Source: Gammaproteobacteria bacterium (GTDB lineage Bacteria; Pseudomonadota; Gammaproteobacteria; Pseudomonadales; Azotimanducaceae). From it: 64,000 nucleotides of DNA. The notes beneath the pieces are model-generated. The model saw nothing but the letters and a program-made list of their open reading frames with translations, was not told the origin of the DNA and ran no database searches. Position numbers and translations under genes: made by a program. Where the stretch lies: positions 25,848 to 89,847 of the forward strand of contig JAPPAV010000092.1 in NCBI GenBank assembly GCA_026705345.1. Reading direction: 5' to 3'. Shown here one piece after another: positions 27,233 through 35,331 of this stretch (positions are counted from its first letter, which is position 1; each line of letters starts with the position of its first letter).

Positions 27233-30200
27233 ATGCGCTACGTGGCCCTCGACCTAGAGGTCGGCAAGCGAACCGAGCGAATCAACGCCTTGGCTGCCGT
27301 CCACTCCGACGGCCGCGCCTTCGTTCGCACGAAGCTCCGGGGCGCCAAGCTGAGCGATGCCCTGCACGAACTCGACGACTTTGCCGAACCGGCCGAAGTC
27401 ATCCTCGGCCACAACCTGATCCACTTCGACCTGCCGCACCTGCGCGCGGCGGCACCGGATCTACGGCTGTTCGCCCGTCCGGCCTTGGACACGCTCATGC
27501 TGAGTCCACTCGCCTTCCCGAAGAATCCGTACCACCGCTTGGTCAAGCACTATCTCGATGGTGACCTGGTCCGCGAACGGCGCAACGACCCGGAGCACGA
27601 CGCCCGGCTCGCGCTGACGCTCTTCGAGGACGAACGCGCCGCACTCGCCAAGGTCGATGCCGACCTGCTGCTAGCCTGGCATTGGTTGACGTCGTGCCGT
27701 AGTGACCTCGCGGCATTCGATGCGTTGTTCCGGGCGTTGCGTTCCTCGCCTCGGCCACCCGACCACCAAGCAAGGGACGCCATCGACCGCCTTCTGGCGG
27801 GCAAGGCTTGCGCCACCCGAGGCGGTGCCATCGGCTCTGGTGCCGACGAACAGGGCTGGCCACTCGCCTACGTGCTGGCCTGGTTGTCCGTGGCCGGCGG
27901 CAACTCGGTGATGCCGCCCTGGGTGCGACACCAGTTTCCCCAAGCCGGCAGGTTGCTCGCCGAGTTGCGTGACCACGCGTGTACGGCCAGCGACTGCGGA
28001 TGGTGTCGCGAGATGCACGACGCCGGCTCGGAACTCCGTCGCTGGTTCGGTTTCGACGACTTCCGTGCCGAACCGGCCATGCCCGTCGGCGGATCGATGC
28101 AGCGTGCCATCGTCGAGAAGGCGATGGCGGGTGGACATGTCCTGGGCCTCTTGCCGACCGGCAGCGGCAAGTCGCTGTGCTACCAGGTGCCGGCTCTCTC
28201 CCGCTACCACAAGACCGGTGCCCTGACCGTCGTCATATCGCCACTCGTCGCCCTCATGGCGGACCAGGTCGCCGGCCTGCAGAACAAGGGCATTGGCTCC
28301 GTGGTCACCGTCAACGGCATGTTGTCCATGCCGGAACGCGCCGACGCCCTCGACCGCATCCGGCTGGGCGATGCGGCGATTGTCCTGACGTCGCCCGAGC
28401 AACTCCGCAACCGGGGTGTGGTGGAGTCCATCAAGCAGCGCGAGATCGGCTCCTGGGTGCTCGACGAAGCCCACTGCCTGTCCAACTGGGGCCACGACTT
28501 CCGACCGGACTACCGCTACGTGGGCCGGTTCATCCGGGAGCGCTCCGCCGGCGAACCGCCGGCACCCGTGGTCTGCCTGACCGCAACGGCCAAACCCGCG
28601 GTCGTCGAGGACATCCTGCGCCACTTCCGCGAAGAAGTCGGCATCGAGCTCGAAGTCTTCAACGGCGGTGCACAGCGGGACAACCTGACCTTCGAGGTCG
28701 TTCCCACGAGTCCGGCGGAGAAGCTCGCCCACATCGACGACCTGCTCCGTCACCACCTGCCCGAGGACTCGGACGGTGGGGCAATCGTCTATTGCTCTGC
28801 GAGGCGGCGGTGCGAGGAGGTCGCCGAATACCTCGTGGCCAAGGACTGGCGGGCCGCCTACTTCCATGCGGGTCTTCAACCAGAACGGAAAAAGCAGGTC
28901 CAGGACGATTTCATCGAGGGCCGGCTACGCGTCATCGTCGCGACCAACGCCTTTGGCATGGGCGTCGACAAGCCCGACGTGCGCCTCGTCGTGCACGCCG
29001 ATATTCCGGGCTCGTTGGAGAACTACCTCCAGGAAGCGGGCCGTGCCGGTCGGGACGCCGAGGCGGCCAGTTGCGTGCTTCTCTACACGTCGGACGACGT
29101 CGAACGCCAGTTCGGGCTCGCCGCACGATCGCGACTCACCCGGCCCGAGATCGACGGGATCTGCCGGGCGCTCCGGAACCTCAAGACGAAGAACGACCGC
29201 AGCGGTCGCGGCCGGAACAGCGAAGTGGTCGCGACCCCGGGCGAGATCCTGCTCGAGGACGACGAGCACGCGTTCCGACGGGACACCCACACCGACGACA
29301 CGCGCATCAAGACGGCCATCGCGTGGCTCGAAGACGCGCATTTGGTCCAGCGCGACGAGAACCGCGCCGAGATATTCGCTTCCTCGCTCTTGGTCTCCAC
29401 CCTCGACGAGGCGAAGGAACGCCTTGCCAAGATCGACGAGCGCCATCGACCGCCCCTCGTCAGGATTGTCGAAAGACTGATCAATGCGCCCATCGACGAG
29501 GGCGTCTCCACCGACGAACTGATGGCCCTGTCAGGCTTGAGCCGGGACGGCGTCCGCAACGCGCTCTACGACCTGGAGCAGCTCGGCATCGCCAACAACG
29601 ACACGACCCTCACCGCCTACATCCACGAGGGCATCGAACGCTCGTCGCAACGGCGCCTGGAGAGCGCGGTCGCACTCGAAGGCGCGCTCGTGGATCGCAT
29701 GCGGGAACTCGCACCCGATCTCGTATCCCAGGAAACGCCTTCGGTATTGCATTTGCGGCCTGTCACGCAGGCGCTCAAGGACGATGGCCACGAGGGGGCG
29801 CTGCCGCTCTTGGTGTTGCGCCTGCTGCGGAGCTTGAGCATGGACGGGCGCGGCGAAGACGGCCCGGGCAGCATCGACCTGCGTCAACTGGACCGCGATC
29901 AGGTCAGCGTGAAACTCAACCGCGACTGGCCGGCGCTCCTGGAAACCGCCCGTCGGCGCCGTTCGGCGGCCGAGGTACTTTTGCAGCATCTTCGGGAGCA
30001 GCTCAAAGGCGGCGTCCAAGGCGCGGATCTCCTGGTCGAAACCACCCTCGGCAAGCTCCTCAAGTCCATCGAATCGGATCTCGAGCTCAAGAGCTGGGTC
30101 CGCGACCCGCGCAAGCTCCTGGACCGGGCCCTGCTCTGGCTGCACGAACAGGAGGTCATTCGCCTCAACAAGGGCCTTGCCGTGTTCCGCCCGGCGATGA

Positions 30201-32374
30201 CCATCCGCGTGGAGAAAACCCGGCGGCGATTCGGCCGCACGGATTTCGCCCCGCTGGAACTGCACTACCAGGAACAGGTGCTGCAGATCCACGTCATGGA
30301 GGAGTTCGTCACCCGCGGGCTCGACGCCATCGCCGCCGCCCTGCAACTGGCGATGGACTACTTCGCCCTAGACCGGGACACGTTCCTGCGCCGCTGGCTC
30401 TCGGATCGCACGGATCTGGCGCGCCAGACCACGCCCGAATCCTGGCGGGCCATCGTCGAGAGCTTGAACAACCCCACGCAGCGGCGCATCGTCGCCGACG
30501 ACCGCGAGCAGACCAACGTCCTCGTGCTGGCCGGCCCGGGTTCCGGCAAGACCCGCGTGCTGGTGCACCGAATCGCCTACCTGCTGCGCGTACGCCGGGA
30601 GGATCCCCGCAGCATCTTGGCACTCGCCTACAACCGCCACGCGGCCGTCGAGATCCGCCGCCGCTTGGACGAACTCGTCGGCGCGGACTCCCGGGGCGTC
30701 ACCGTCCTGACCTGCCACGGTATGGCGCTCCGCCTCACCGGCACGCACCTCGCCAATCGACCGGCACTCGCCGACGAAGAATTCGGCGAACTGTTAAGAG
30801 AGGCGACCGCCTTGCTGCGCGGCGAGGGATTGCCATCCGATGAAGCCGACGAACAGCGCGAGCGACTGCTTGCCGGCTTCCGCTGGATTCTCGTCGACGA
30901 ATACCAGGACGTCGACGAGGATCAGTATCAATTGATATCCGCCCTGGCCGGCAGGACGCTAACCGGCGGCGAGCGCAAACTGACGCTGTTCGCCGTGGGC
31001 GACGATGACCAGAACATCTACGCCTACGCCGGGGCGTCGGTGAAATACCTGCGACGGTTCGAGGAAGACTACAAGGCCAAGACCGTCTACCTGACTCAGA
31101 ACTACCGCTCAACCGGACACATCATTGACGCTGCCAACTCGTGGATATCGTCGGCCCGCGAGCGGATGAAAGCGGAGCGTCCCATCGAGATCGACCGTTC
31201 GCGGCGCAGGAAGCCCGAGGGCGGCGACTGGGAGTCACGTGACGCGGTGGGCCGGGGCAGGGTGCAGGTCCTGCGCGTGCGCGGCGACGATCGTTCCCAG
31301 GCGATCGCCGCCTTGGCGGAACTGCGGCGTCTAGCGGACCTGGCGTCCGATTGGGATTGGCGGAGGTGCGCGGTCATCGCCCGCAACTGGCGCTATCTCG
31401 ACCCGCTGCGCAGCCTTTGCGAGCGCGAGGCCATCCCGGTACAAGTAGCGCGTGAGGACACGTCGTTCTTCTGGCGCCTGCGCGAGGTCCGAAGGCTGCG
31501 CGACTGGCTCGCCACGCTCGCCAACGGATTGGTTACCGGGGACGCGCTCCGGACGTGGCTCGCCAAGCAGCCGAACGGGGACTGGTCGGACGTGCTGACG
31601 GAAGCCCTCGACGACTACCTGCTGGAAACCGGCGGCGCGGAAACGTCGGTGCAGGCGTTCACGGCCTGGCTCGCGGAGTGGGGCCGCGAGCTGCGTCGGC
31701 GTCAGACCGGCCTCCTGCTGCTAACGGCACACCGGGCCAAGGGATTGGAATTCGACCACGTGGTCATCCTGGACGGCGGCTGGGGACAGAACGACTCCGG
31801 CTACCGGGTCCGGCGGTCGGACGAGGTGCTGCGGCTTTTTTACGTCGCCATGACCCGCGCCCGGCAGACGTTGACGCTGTTGAGGATGTCGGCCGCGAAC
31901 GGACTCCAGCTTCGCGACGACCCTTGGTCCGCGCAGCATCGCGGCGGCGACCATTGGTCGCAGGACACGCCCGCGCTCGTCCACCGCGAACACGTCGTCC
32001 ACGCCGAACCGCCTCCCGAGTTGGACATGCGCTACGAGCCGTTGGATCTCAAGGATGTCGACTTGGGATATGCGGGACAACGCGGGTCTACGAATCCCGT
32101 GCACGAAGCGATCGGCGCGCTGCGGACCGGCGATCCGCTCGAGGTTCGCGAGAGGGGCGGCGGGTGGCTACTCGCCGACGCCAACGGCCAGGTGGTGGGG
32201 CAGCTCTCACGCAACTACCAACCGCCGTCGGACCGGTGCCAAGCGCGCGTCCGTGCAATCGTCGGTTGGGACCGGCTCGACGGCACGCCGAGCCAGCAGG
32301 AACGGGCGTTGCGGGAGTCTTGGGAGGTCGTAGTGCCGGAGCTGATCTACGAGTCGCGAGCGAAACAACCGTAG
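27233..32374 (+). CDS. Exonuclease-like/RecQ/UvrD tri-domain fusion helicase
   Basis: 1713 residues, two to three times a normal RecQ. (1) An N-terminal DnaQ-like 3'-5' exonuclease fold: ALDLEVG (DxE), GHNLIHFDLPHL, and NDPEHDARLA, where the catalytic His of DEDDh enzymes appears replaced by Asn. (2) An SF2 RecQ helicase: Walker A LPTGSGKSLCYQ (about 307-318), DEAH box VLDEAHCLSNWGHDFRPDY (about 409-427), and QEAGRAGRDAEAASC. (3) An SF1A UvrD-type helicase: VLAGPGSGKTR (about 1100), VDEYQDVDEDQ (about 1222), GDDDQNIYAYAGA, LTQNYRST, TAHRAKGLEFDHVVILDGG, and YVAMTRARQT (about 1538). Both motor cores look intact. Such fusions act on DNA in repair or defence; the role here is unknown. Its TAG stop lies inside a REP-like half-element. 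Confidence 0.9.
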   Translation: MRYVALDLEVGKRTERINALAAVHSDGRAFVRTKLRGAKLSDALHELDDFAEPAEVILGHNLIHFDLPHLRAAAPDLRLFARPALDTLMLSPLAFPKNPYHRLVKHYLDGDLVRERRNDPEHDARLALTLFEDERAALAKVDADLLLAWHWLTSCRSDLAAFDALFRALRSSPRPPDHQARDAIDRLLAGKACATRGGAIGSGADEQGWPLAYVLAWLSVAGGNSVMPPWVRHQFPQAGRLLAELRDHACTASDCGWCREMHDAGSELRRWFGFDDFRAEPAMPVGGSMQRAIVEKAMAGGHVLGLLPTGSGKSLCYQVPALSRYHKTGALTVVISPLVALMADQVAGLQNKGIGSVVTVNGMLSMPERADALDRIRLGDAAIVLTSPEQLRNRGVVESIKQREIGSWVLDEAHCLSNWGHDFRPDYRYVGRFIRERSAGEPPAPVVCLTATAKPAVVEDILRHFREEVGIELEVFNGGAQRDNLTFEVVPTSPAEKLAHIDDLLRHHLPEDSDGGAIVYCSARRRCEEVAEYLVAKDWRAAYFHAGLQPERKKQVQDDFIEGRLRVIVATNAFGMGVDKPDVRLVVHADIPGSLENYLQEAGRAGRDAEAASCVLLYTSDDVERQFGLAARSRLTRPEIDGICRALRNLKTKNDRSGRGRNSEVVATPGEILLEDDEHAFRRDTHTDDTRIKTAIAWLEDAHLVQRDENRAEIFASSLLVSTLDEAKERLAKIDERHRPPLVRIVERLINAPIDEGVSTDELMALSGLSRDGVRNALYDLEQLGIANNDTTLTAYIHEGIERSSQRRLESAVALEGALVDRMRELAPDLVSQETPSVLHLRPVTQALKDDGHEGALPLLVLRLLRSLSMDGRGEDGPGSIDLRQLDRDQVSVKLNRDWPALLETARRRRSAAEVLLQHLREQLKGGVQGADLLVETTLGKLLKSIESDLELKSWVRDPRKLLDRALLWLHEQEVIRLNKGLAVFRPAMTIRVEKTRRRFGRTDFAPLELHYQEQVLQIHVMEEFVTRGLDAIAAALQLAMDYFALDRDTFLRRWLSDRTDLARQTTPESWRAIVESLNNPTQRRIVADDREQTNVLVLAGPGSGKTRVLVHRIAYLLRVRREDPRSILALAYNRHAAVEIRRRLDELVGADSRGVTVLTCHGMALRLTGTHLANRPALADEEFGELLREATALLRGEGLPSDEADEQRERLLAGFRWILVDEYQDVDEDQYQLISALAGRTLTGGERKLTLFAVGDDDQNIYAYAGASVKYLRRFEEDYKAKTVYLTQNYRSTGHIIDAANSWISSARERMKAERPIEIDRSRRRKPEGGDWESRDAVGRGRVQVLRVRGDDRSQAIAALAELRRLADLASDWDWRRCAVIARNWRYLDPLRSLCEREAIPVQVAREDTSFFWRLREVRRLRDWLATLANGLVTGDALRTWLAKQPNGDWSDVLTEALDDYLLETGGAETSVQAFTAWLAEWGRELRRRQTGLLLLTAHRAKGLEFDHVVILDGGWGQNDSGYRVRRSDEVLRLFYVAMTRARQTLTLLRMSAANGLQLRDDPWSAQHRGGDHWSQDTPALVHREHVVHAEPPPELDMRYEPLDLKDVDLGYAGQRGSTNPVHEAIGALRTGDPLEVRERGGGWLLADANGQVVGQLSRNYQPPSDRCQARVRAIVGWDRLDGTPSQQERALRESWEVVVPELIYESRAKQP

Positions 32375-32694
32375 GGCATGGGCTTGTCTTGGCTCCGATT
32401 CGGCGGCAGCGCATTCGGCTGATCGCGGACCAACTCCGGGACAAGCGCCCGAATGTCGTAGGTAAGGTCGACATCCTCGGAGAAGCGTCGAATCGCCCCG
32501 TAGGCTTTGGACAGCGACGTACCACCTTTGAAGACAAGCGGCGCCCCGAGCGGGTCTCCGAACAGGGTCTCGAGCGACCACACGACCCAGATGTCCTTTT
32601 CCAACAGATAGGCGGGACGACCGGATGCGCTGGCGGCGACATCGAGTACCTCCCGGCGGTCGAGGCGGTCCAGATCCAGATACCGCTCAGCCAT
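32347..32694 (-). pseudogene. Truncated AbiEii/AbiGii-type nucleotidyltransferase toxin
   Basis: 115 residues remain of a protein normally near 300. The N-terminal part matches AbiEii toxins: LLEKDIWVVWSLETLF and the nucleotidyltransferase motif FKGGTSLSKAY...RFSEDVDLTYD with both Asp residues. Homology-like sequence stops after LPPNRSQ. The last residues DKPMPYGCFARDS are encoded by a REP-like half-element (32371-32388), and the frame closes inside the 3' end of the helicase gene on the other strand. The C-terminal two thirds are missing, so toxin activity is unlikely. The preceding antitoxin remnant overlaps its start by 8 bp. Confidence 0.8.
32371..32388. repeat. REP-like half-element at the helicase stop codon
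   Basis: GTAGGGCATGGGCTTGTC resembles the arm GTAGGGGACGGGCTTGTCCC seen complete at 39677. It carries the TAG stop of the fusion helicase and, on the other strand, the foreign tail of the truncated AbiEii toxin. It marks one edge of the AbiE remnant. Confidence 0.65.
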
Positions 32695-33049
32695 GGACCA
32701 CCGCGCTCACCGGCCCGGCCAGCCATCCCGGCATTTGCGCGCTCACGCTGCCGAGTTCCCGGCGCTCGTCCTCGCTTAACCGCTGCCGCACCACCCCCGT
32801 CACGGCGCCGGCCCTGTCACGCCCAAGCCAGGCGAGGGCGCGAATAGCCTCGCCGGCACGCCGGCTGGCCAGCGCCAGCTGCCACGGCGGCGCATGGCGC
32901 AGTTCGATCCGCTCCCGGCCGAGGATCAATGATCGGCTCGACCCCGACGTCAGGAAGACGCGCTTGACAGGCACCTGCGTGGTCAGGCCCAGCACGTTCG
33001 CCGCCATGGCGCCGCTGTTCGCGCTATCTGACGTTGAATCACGCGACAA
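32687..33049 (-). pseudogene. 5'-truncated DUF6088/AbiEi-type antitoxin remnant
   Basis: The frame covers about 120 residues with the C-terminal features of DUF6088-type antitoxins: SGAMAANVLGLTTQVPVKR (in part), LTSGSSRSLILG, IELRHAPPWQLALASRRAGEAIRALAWLG and a final PGWLAGPVSAVV. The N-terminal winged-helix DNA-binding domain expected in this family is absent. The only available start upstream of the conserved part is TTG at 33049, and a REP-like element begins at 33058. It is probably a decayed antitoxin paired with the toxin remnant downstream. Confidence 0.72.
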
Positions 33050-33057
33050 ACTGAATC

Positions 33058-33152
33058 GTAGGGGCGACCCTATCGCGCCCGTAAGGGCGCGCGGTCGCCC
33101 GTGTCCTACGCGCCGGTGGGCAGGCGGGACGGGACAAGCCCGTCCCCTACGG
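33058..33152. repeat. GTAG-type REP-like element with nested hairpin in its loop
   Basis: GTAGGGGCGACC opens the first stem and GGTCGCCC closes it. The usual CTTGT loop is replaced by a longer segment containing the inner palindrome GCGCCCGTAAGGGCGC. The second hairpin GACGGGACAAGCCCGTCCCCTACG is standard. It abuts the truncated 5' end of the AbiE antitoxin remnant. Confidence 0.85.
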
Positions 33153-33170
33153 TCCCTTGGTCCCTGCCCC

Positions 33171-34007
33171 TCAAGCTTTGTAGTACGCGGGCATCAGCTT
33201 CGCGTAGGCGGCGACCAGGGCTTCGATGTTCAGTCCGATCTCCTGCTCCGCTGGCCAGAACAGGTTCGCGTCCTCGAAAGCCAGCTTCTGAAGCAGGCTC
33301 GCGGCGCGGTGCCATGCGGCGATCACGCCGACGCAGTGCGTGCCGGCGCCGCCGGGCTGGGCGATCTGCTCGGCGGTTGTCTCGCGCAGGCGTGCGGGCA
33401 CACCCGCCGTCTCCGGCACCCGGTTCGTCGCTCGGAACTCCGTGATCGCGCCGGCGTAGTTCGGAATGTCGCGCCTGGCGCGGGCGCTGCCGCTGGCGTC
33501 AAGGACCTCGAACCGGACGATGCTGCCGTCCTGGGCCGCCAGCTCCAACACTTCGCCCGGATGCAGTTCGGCGATAGACCCCTGCGCCATGATTCCCGCA
33601 TCGGCATCCGGCAACCGGAAGGTGCCGCCCGGGCGTAGTTCCCACTCGATGCCGAACAACCACTGCCGAGCCTTGTCCGTATCCGCCAGGAAGCGCCAAG
33701 CGCCGTCGGGTGCGCACGGAACGCGGCGGATGAACTGCGCGGTGCGGCGGTCCTGCATCGAGGCCGCGCCGTGGCAGAAGGCGCGCATGGCGTCGTCGTC
33801 CGGGAGCTTGAACCGGCGCGCGATCTGGTCCGGGGTCTCGTAGTGCTTGCGTTGCGCGTCGAACCAGTTGAGGTTGGTGATCGCGCCTCTTAGCGGCACC
33901 GGTTGTGCATCGTCTGCGACCATGTTGCTGCCAATCCCGAAGGTCGCCGCCGTGAATACCAGCAACGCACGAGGCGCGCAACCGGAGGTCGCCCGGACGA
34001 TGCGCAA
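33171..34007 (-). CDS. SRPBCC/AHSA1-like domain protein, probably exported
   Basis: 278 residues if the TTG at 34007 is used. This gives a hydrophobic N-terminal segment (ALLVFTAATFGIG) that could be a signal peptide. An ATG at 33923 (MVADDAQP) is the alternative and drops it. The central part (about 95-195) resembles AHSA1-type START/SRPBCC domains: IRRVPCAPDGAWRFLADTDKARQWLFGIEW (in parts), RPGGTFRLP and GSIAELHPGEVLEL. These domains bind hydrophobic ligands. It begins 10 bp after the DUF4143 ATPase gene on the same strand. No function can be assigned. Confidence 0.65.
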   Translation of the reverse strand: MRIVRATSGCAPRALLVFTAATFGIGSNMVADDAQPVPLRGAITNLNWFDAQRKHYETPDQIARRFKLPDDDAMRAFCHGAASMQDRRTAQFIRRVPCAPDGAWRFLADTDKARQWLFGIEWELRPGGTFRLPDADAGIMAQGSIAELHPGEVLELAAQDGSIVRFEVLDASGSARARRDIPNYAGAITEFRATNRVPETAGVPARLRETTAEQIAQPGGAGTHCVGVIAAWHRAASLLQKLAFEDANLFWPAEQEIGLNIEALVAAYAKLMPAYYKA

Positions 34008-34017
34008 AGGGCCGGGA

Positions 34018-35175
34018 TCACTTCCCCAACGGGTGAAAGGCGGTGTTTATCTCGGTTGCCGGCAAGGCGCGGATGCCTTCGGCAAGTTGATAGCGTTGCG
34101 TGCCGGCATGGATCACGTCGAGGCTGTCCAGTTTGAGGGTCTCGAAGGACGAACGCATGGACCGCGTGAGCGTGGGTGCTTCGGCGCGCTTGACCTCGAA
34201 CCCGAGTCGATGCGGACCCGCCACGATGAGCAGGTCCAGTTCGGCACCGCTGTGGGTAGACCAGTGGAAGCACTGTTCCGGACGGGCGGCGAGGCGCTCG
34301 ATCACCTGCGTGACGACGAAGCCCTCCCAGGACGCTCCGACCTTGGGATGTGAGACGAGGGCGTCACGGGAGCGGAGGCCAAGCAGCGAGTGCAGAATGC
34401 CCGCGTCGGCCACGTACACCTTTGGCGAACGCACCTGGCGCTTGGAGATGTTCTCGAACCACGGCGCAAGTTGCCTGACCATGAAGAGCGACGTCATCAG
34501 ATCCAGGTAGCGTCGTACCGTTGTATGCGCGACGCCGAACGCCCGTCCGAACTCGGCGCCGTTCCATGTCTGGCCGTGCCAGTGGGCGAGCATGGTCCAG
34601 AACCGCCGCAATGTCGCCGGTGGCACCGAACCGCTTAAGTTGGGCACGTCACGCGACAGGAACGTGTCCACGAAGTTGTGCCGCCAGCGAACGCTGGCCG
34701 CTTCGGAACGGGCCAGGTACGAACGCGGGAAACCACCACGCAACCACAGCCGGTCGATGTCGCCGACCTCCTTGGTGTTGAATCCGTCGAGTCGGCAAAA
34801 GGCGACGCGGCCCGCCAAGGTTTCAGACGTCTGCCGCAGGAGTTCGGGAGACGCGCTGCCGAGGACGAGGAAACGCGCCGGCGTCCCGGGCCGGTCCGCG
34901 AGCACACGCAGCAGCGGGAAGACCTCCGGCAGCCGGTGGATTTCGTCAAGGACCACAAGCCCCTTGAGGGGCCGCAGTTCCAGGGCGGGATCATCCAGAC
35001 GAGCCAGATCGGCCGGATCCTCCAGATCGAACCAGGTCGTGGCGGTTCGTTTCGCTGCAAGCTGTCTCGCCAACGTGGTCTTGCCCACCTGACGAGCGCC
35101 AAGCAACGCGACGATGGGATACTCCCGCAACAACAGGCGCAAGCGCCTCAGCGCGTCTGTCCGAGTGACATCCAT
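34018..35175 (-). CDS. DUF4143/AAA_14 family ATP-binding protein
   Basis: 385 residues from ATG 35175. Walker A is LLGARQVGKTTLAR (about 25-37) and Walker B is LVVLDEIHRLPEVFPLL (D77-E78), followed by sensor GSASPELLRQTSE. The C-terminal DUF4143 part includes RWRHNFVDTFLSRDVPNL, PKVYVADAGILHSLLG and a nuclease-like fold SGAELDLLIVAGPHRLGFEVKRAEAPT. That last segment resembles the E/D-x-ExK core of PD-(D/E)XK nucleases. The family is widespread, mobile-like and poorly characterised. The start codon directly abuts a perfect 17-bp inverted repeat. Confidence 0.88.
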   Translation of the reverse strand: MDVTRTDALRRLRLLLREYPIVALLGARQVGKTTLARQLAAKRTATTWFDLEDPADLARLDDPALELRPLKGLVVLDEIHRLPEVFPLLRVLADRPGTPARFLVLGSASPELLRQTSETLAGRVAFCRLDGFNTKEVGDIDRLWLRGGFPRSYLARSEAASVRWRHNFVDTFLSRDVPNLSGSVPPATLRRFWTMLAHWHGQTWNGAEFGRAFGVAHTTVRRYLDLMTSLFMVRQLAPWFENISKRQVRSPKVYVADAGILHSLLGLRSRDALVSHPKVGASWEGFVVTQVIERLAARPEQCFHWSTHSGAELDLLIVAGPHRLGFEVKRAEAPTLTRSMRSSFETLKLDSLDVIHAGTQRYQLAEGIRALPATEINTAFHPLGK

Positions 35176-35214
35176 AGATTGAAATATGAGCGTTAGGCGC
35201 TCATATTTCAATCT
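35176..35214. promoter_or_regulatory. Perfect 17-bp inverted repeat at the DUF4143 ATPase start codon
   Basis: Arms AGATTGAAATATGAGCG (35176-35192) and CGCTCATATTTCAATCT (35198-35214) are perfect complements around TTAGG. The left arm touches the ATG at 35175 on the minus strand, so any ribosome site lies inside the palindrome. The arms are far richer in A+T than the surroundings. It could be an operator, an mRNA hairpin that hides the start, or the footprint of a small mobile element. It does not belong to the GTAG repeat family. Confidence 0.85.
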
Positions 35215-35331
35215 ATTATGAATCGTGAAGTTCCCGTCAGCACGGGCGCGGAGCGGATCGCCGGAACCCCTTGAAAACACCGGATTTCCGGTTGCATCAT
35301 CGACGCGAATCGTCGAGACGGAGTCTTGGAT

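Noticed and set aside
27979-30843. A 954-residue plus-strand frame inside the fusion helicase
   Set aside because: Composition is dominated by Arg, Gly and Pro, with no motif; the overlapping frame has complete helicase motifs from end to end.
26179-35175. Considering the accessory region as a complete defence island or prophage
   Set aside because: No integrase, methyltransferase, restriction, Cas, capsid or terminase genes are seen; only the helicase, AbiE remnants and an AAA_14 ATPase support the idea.
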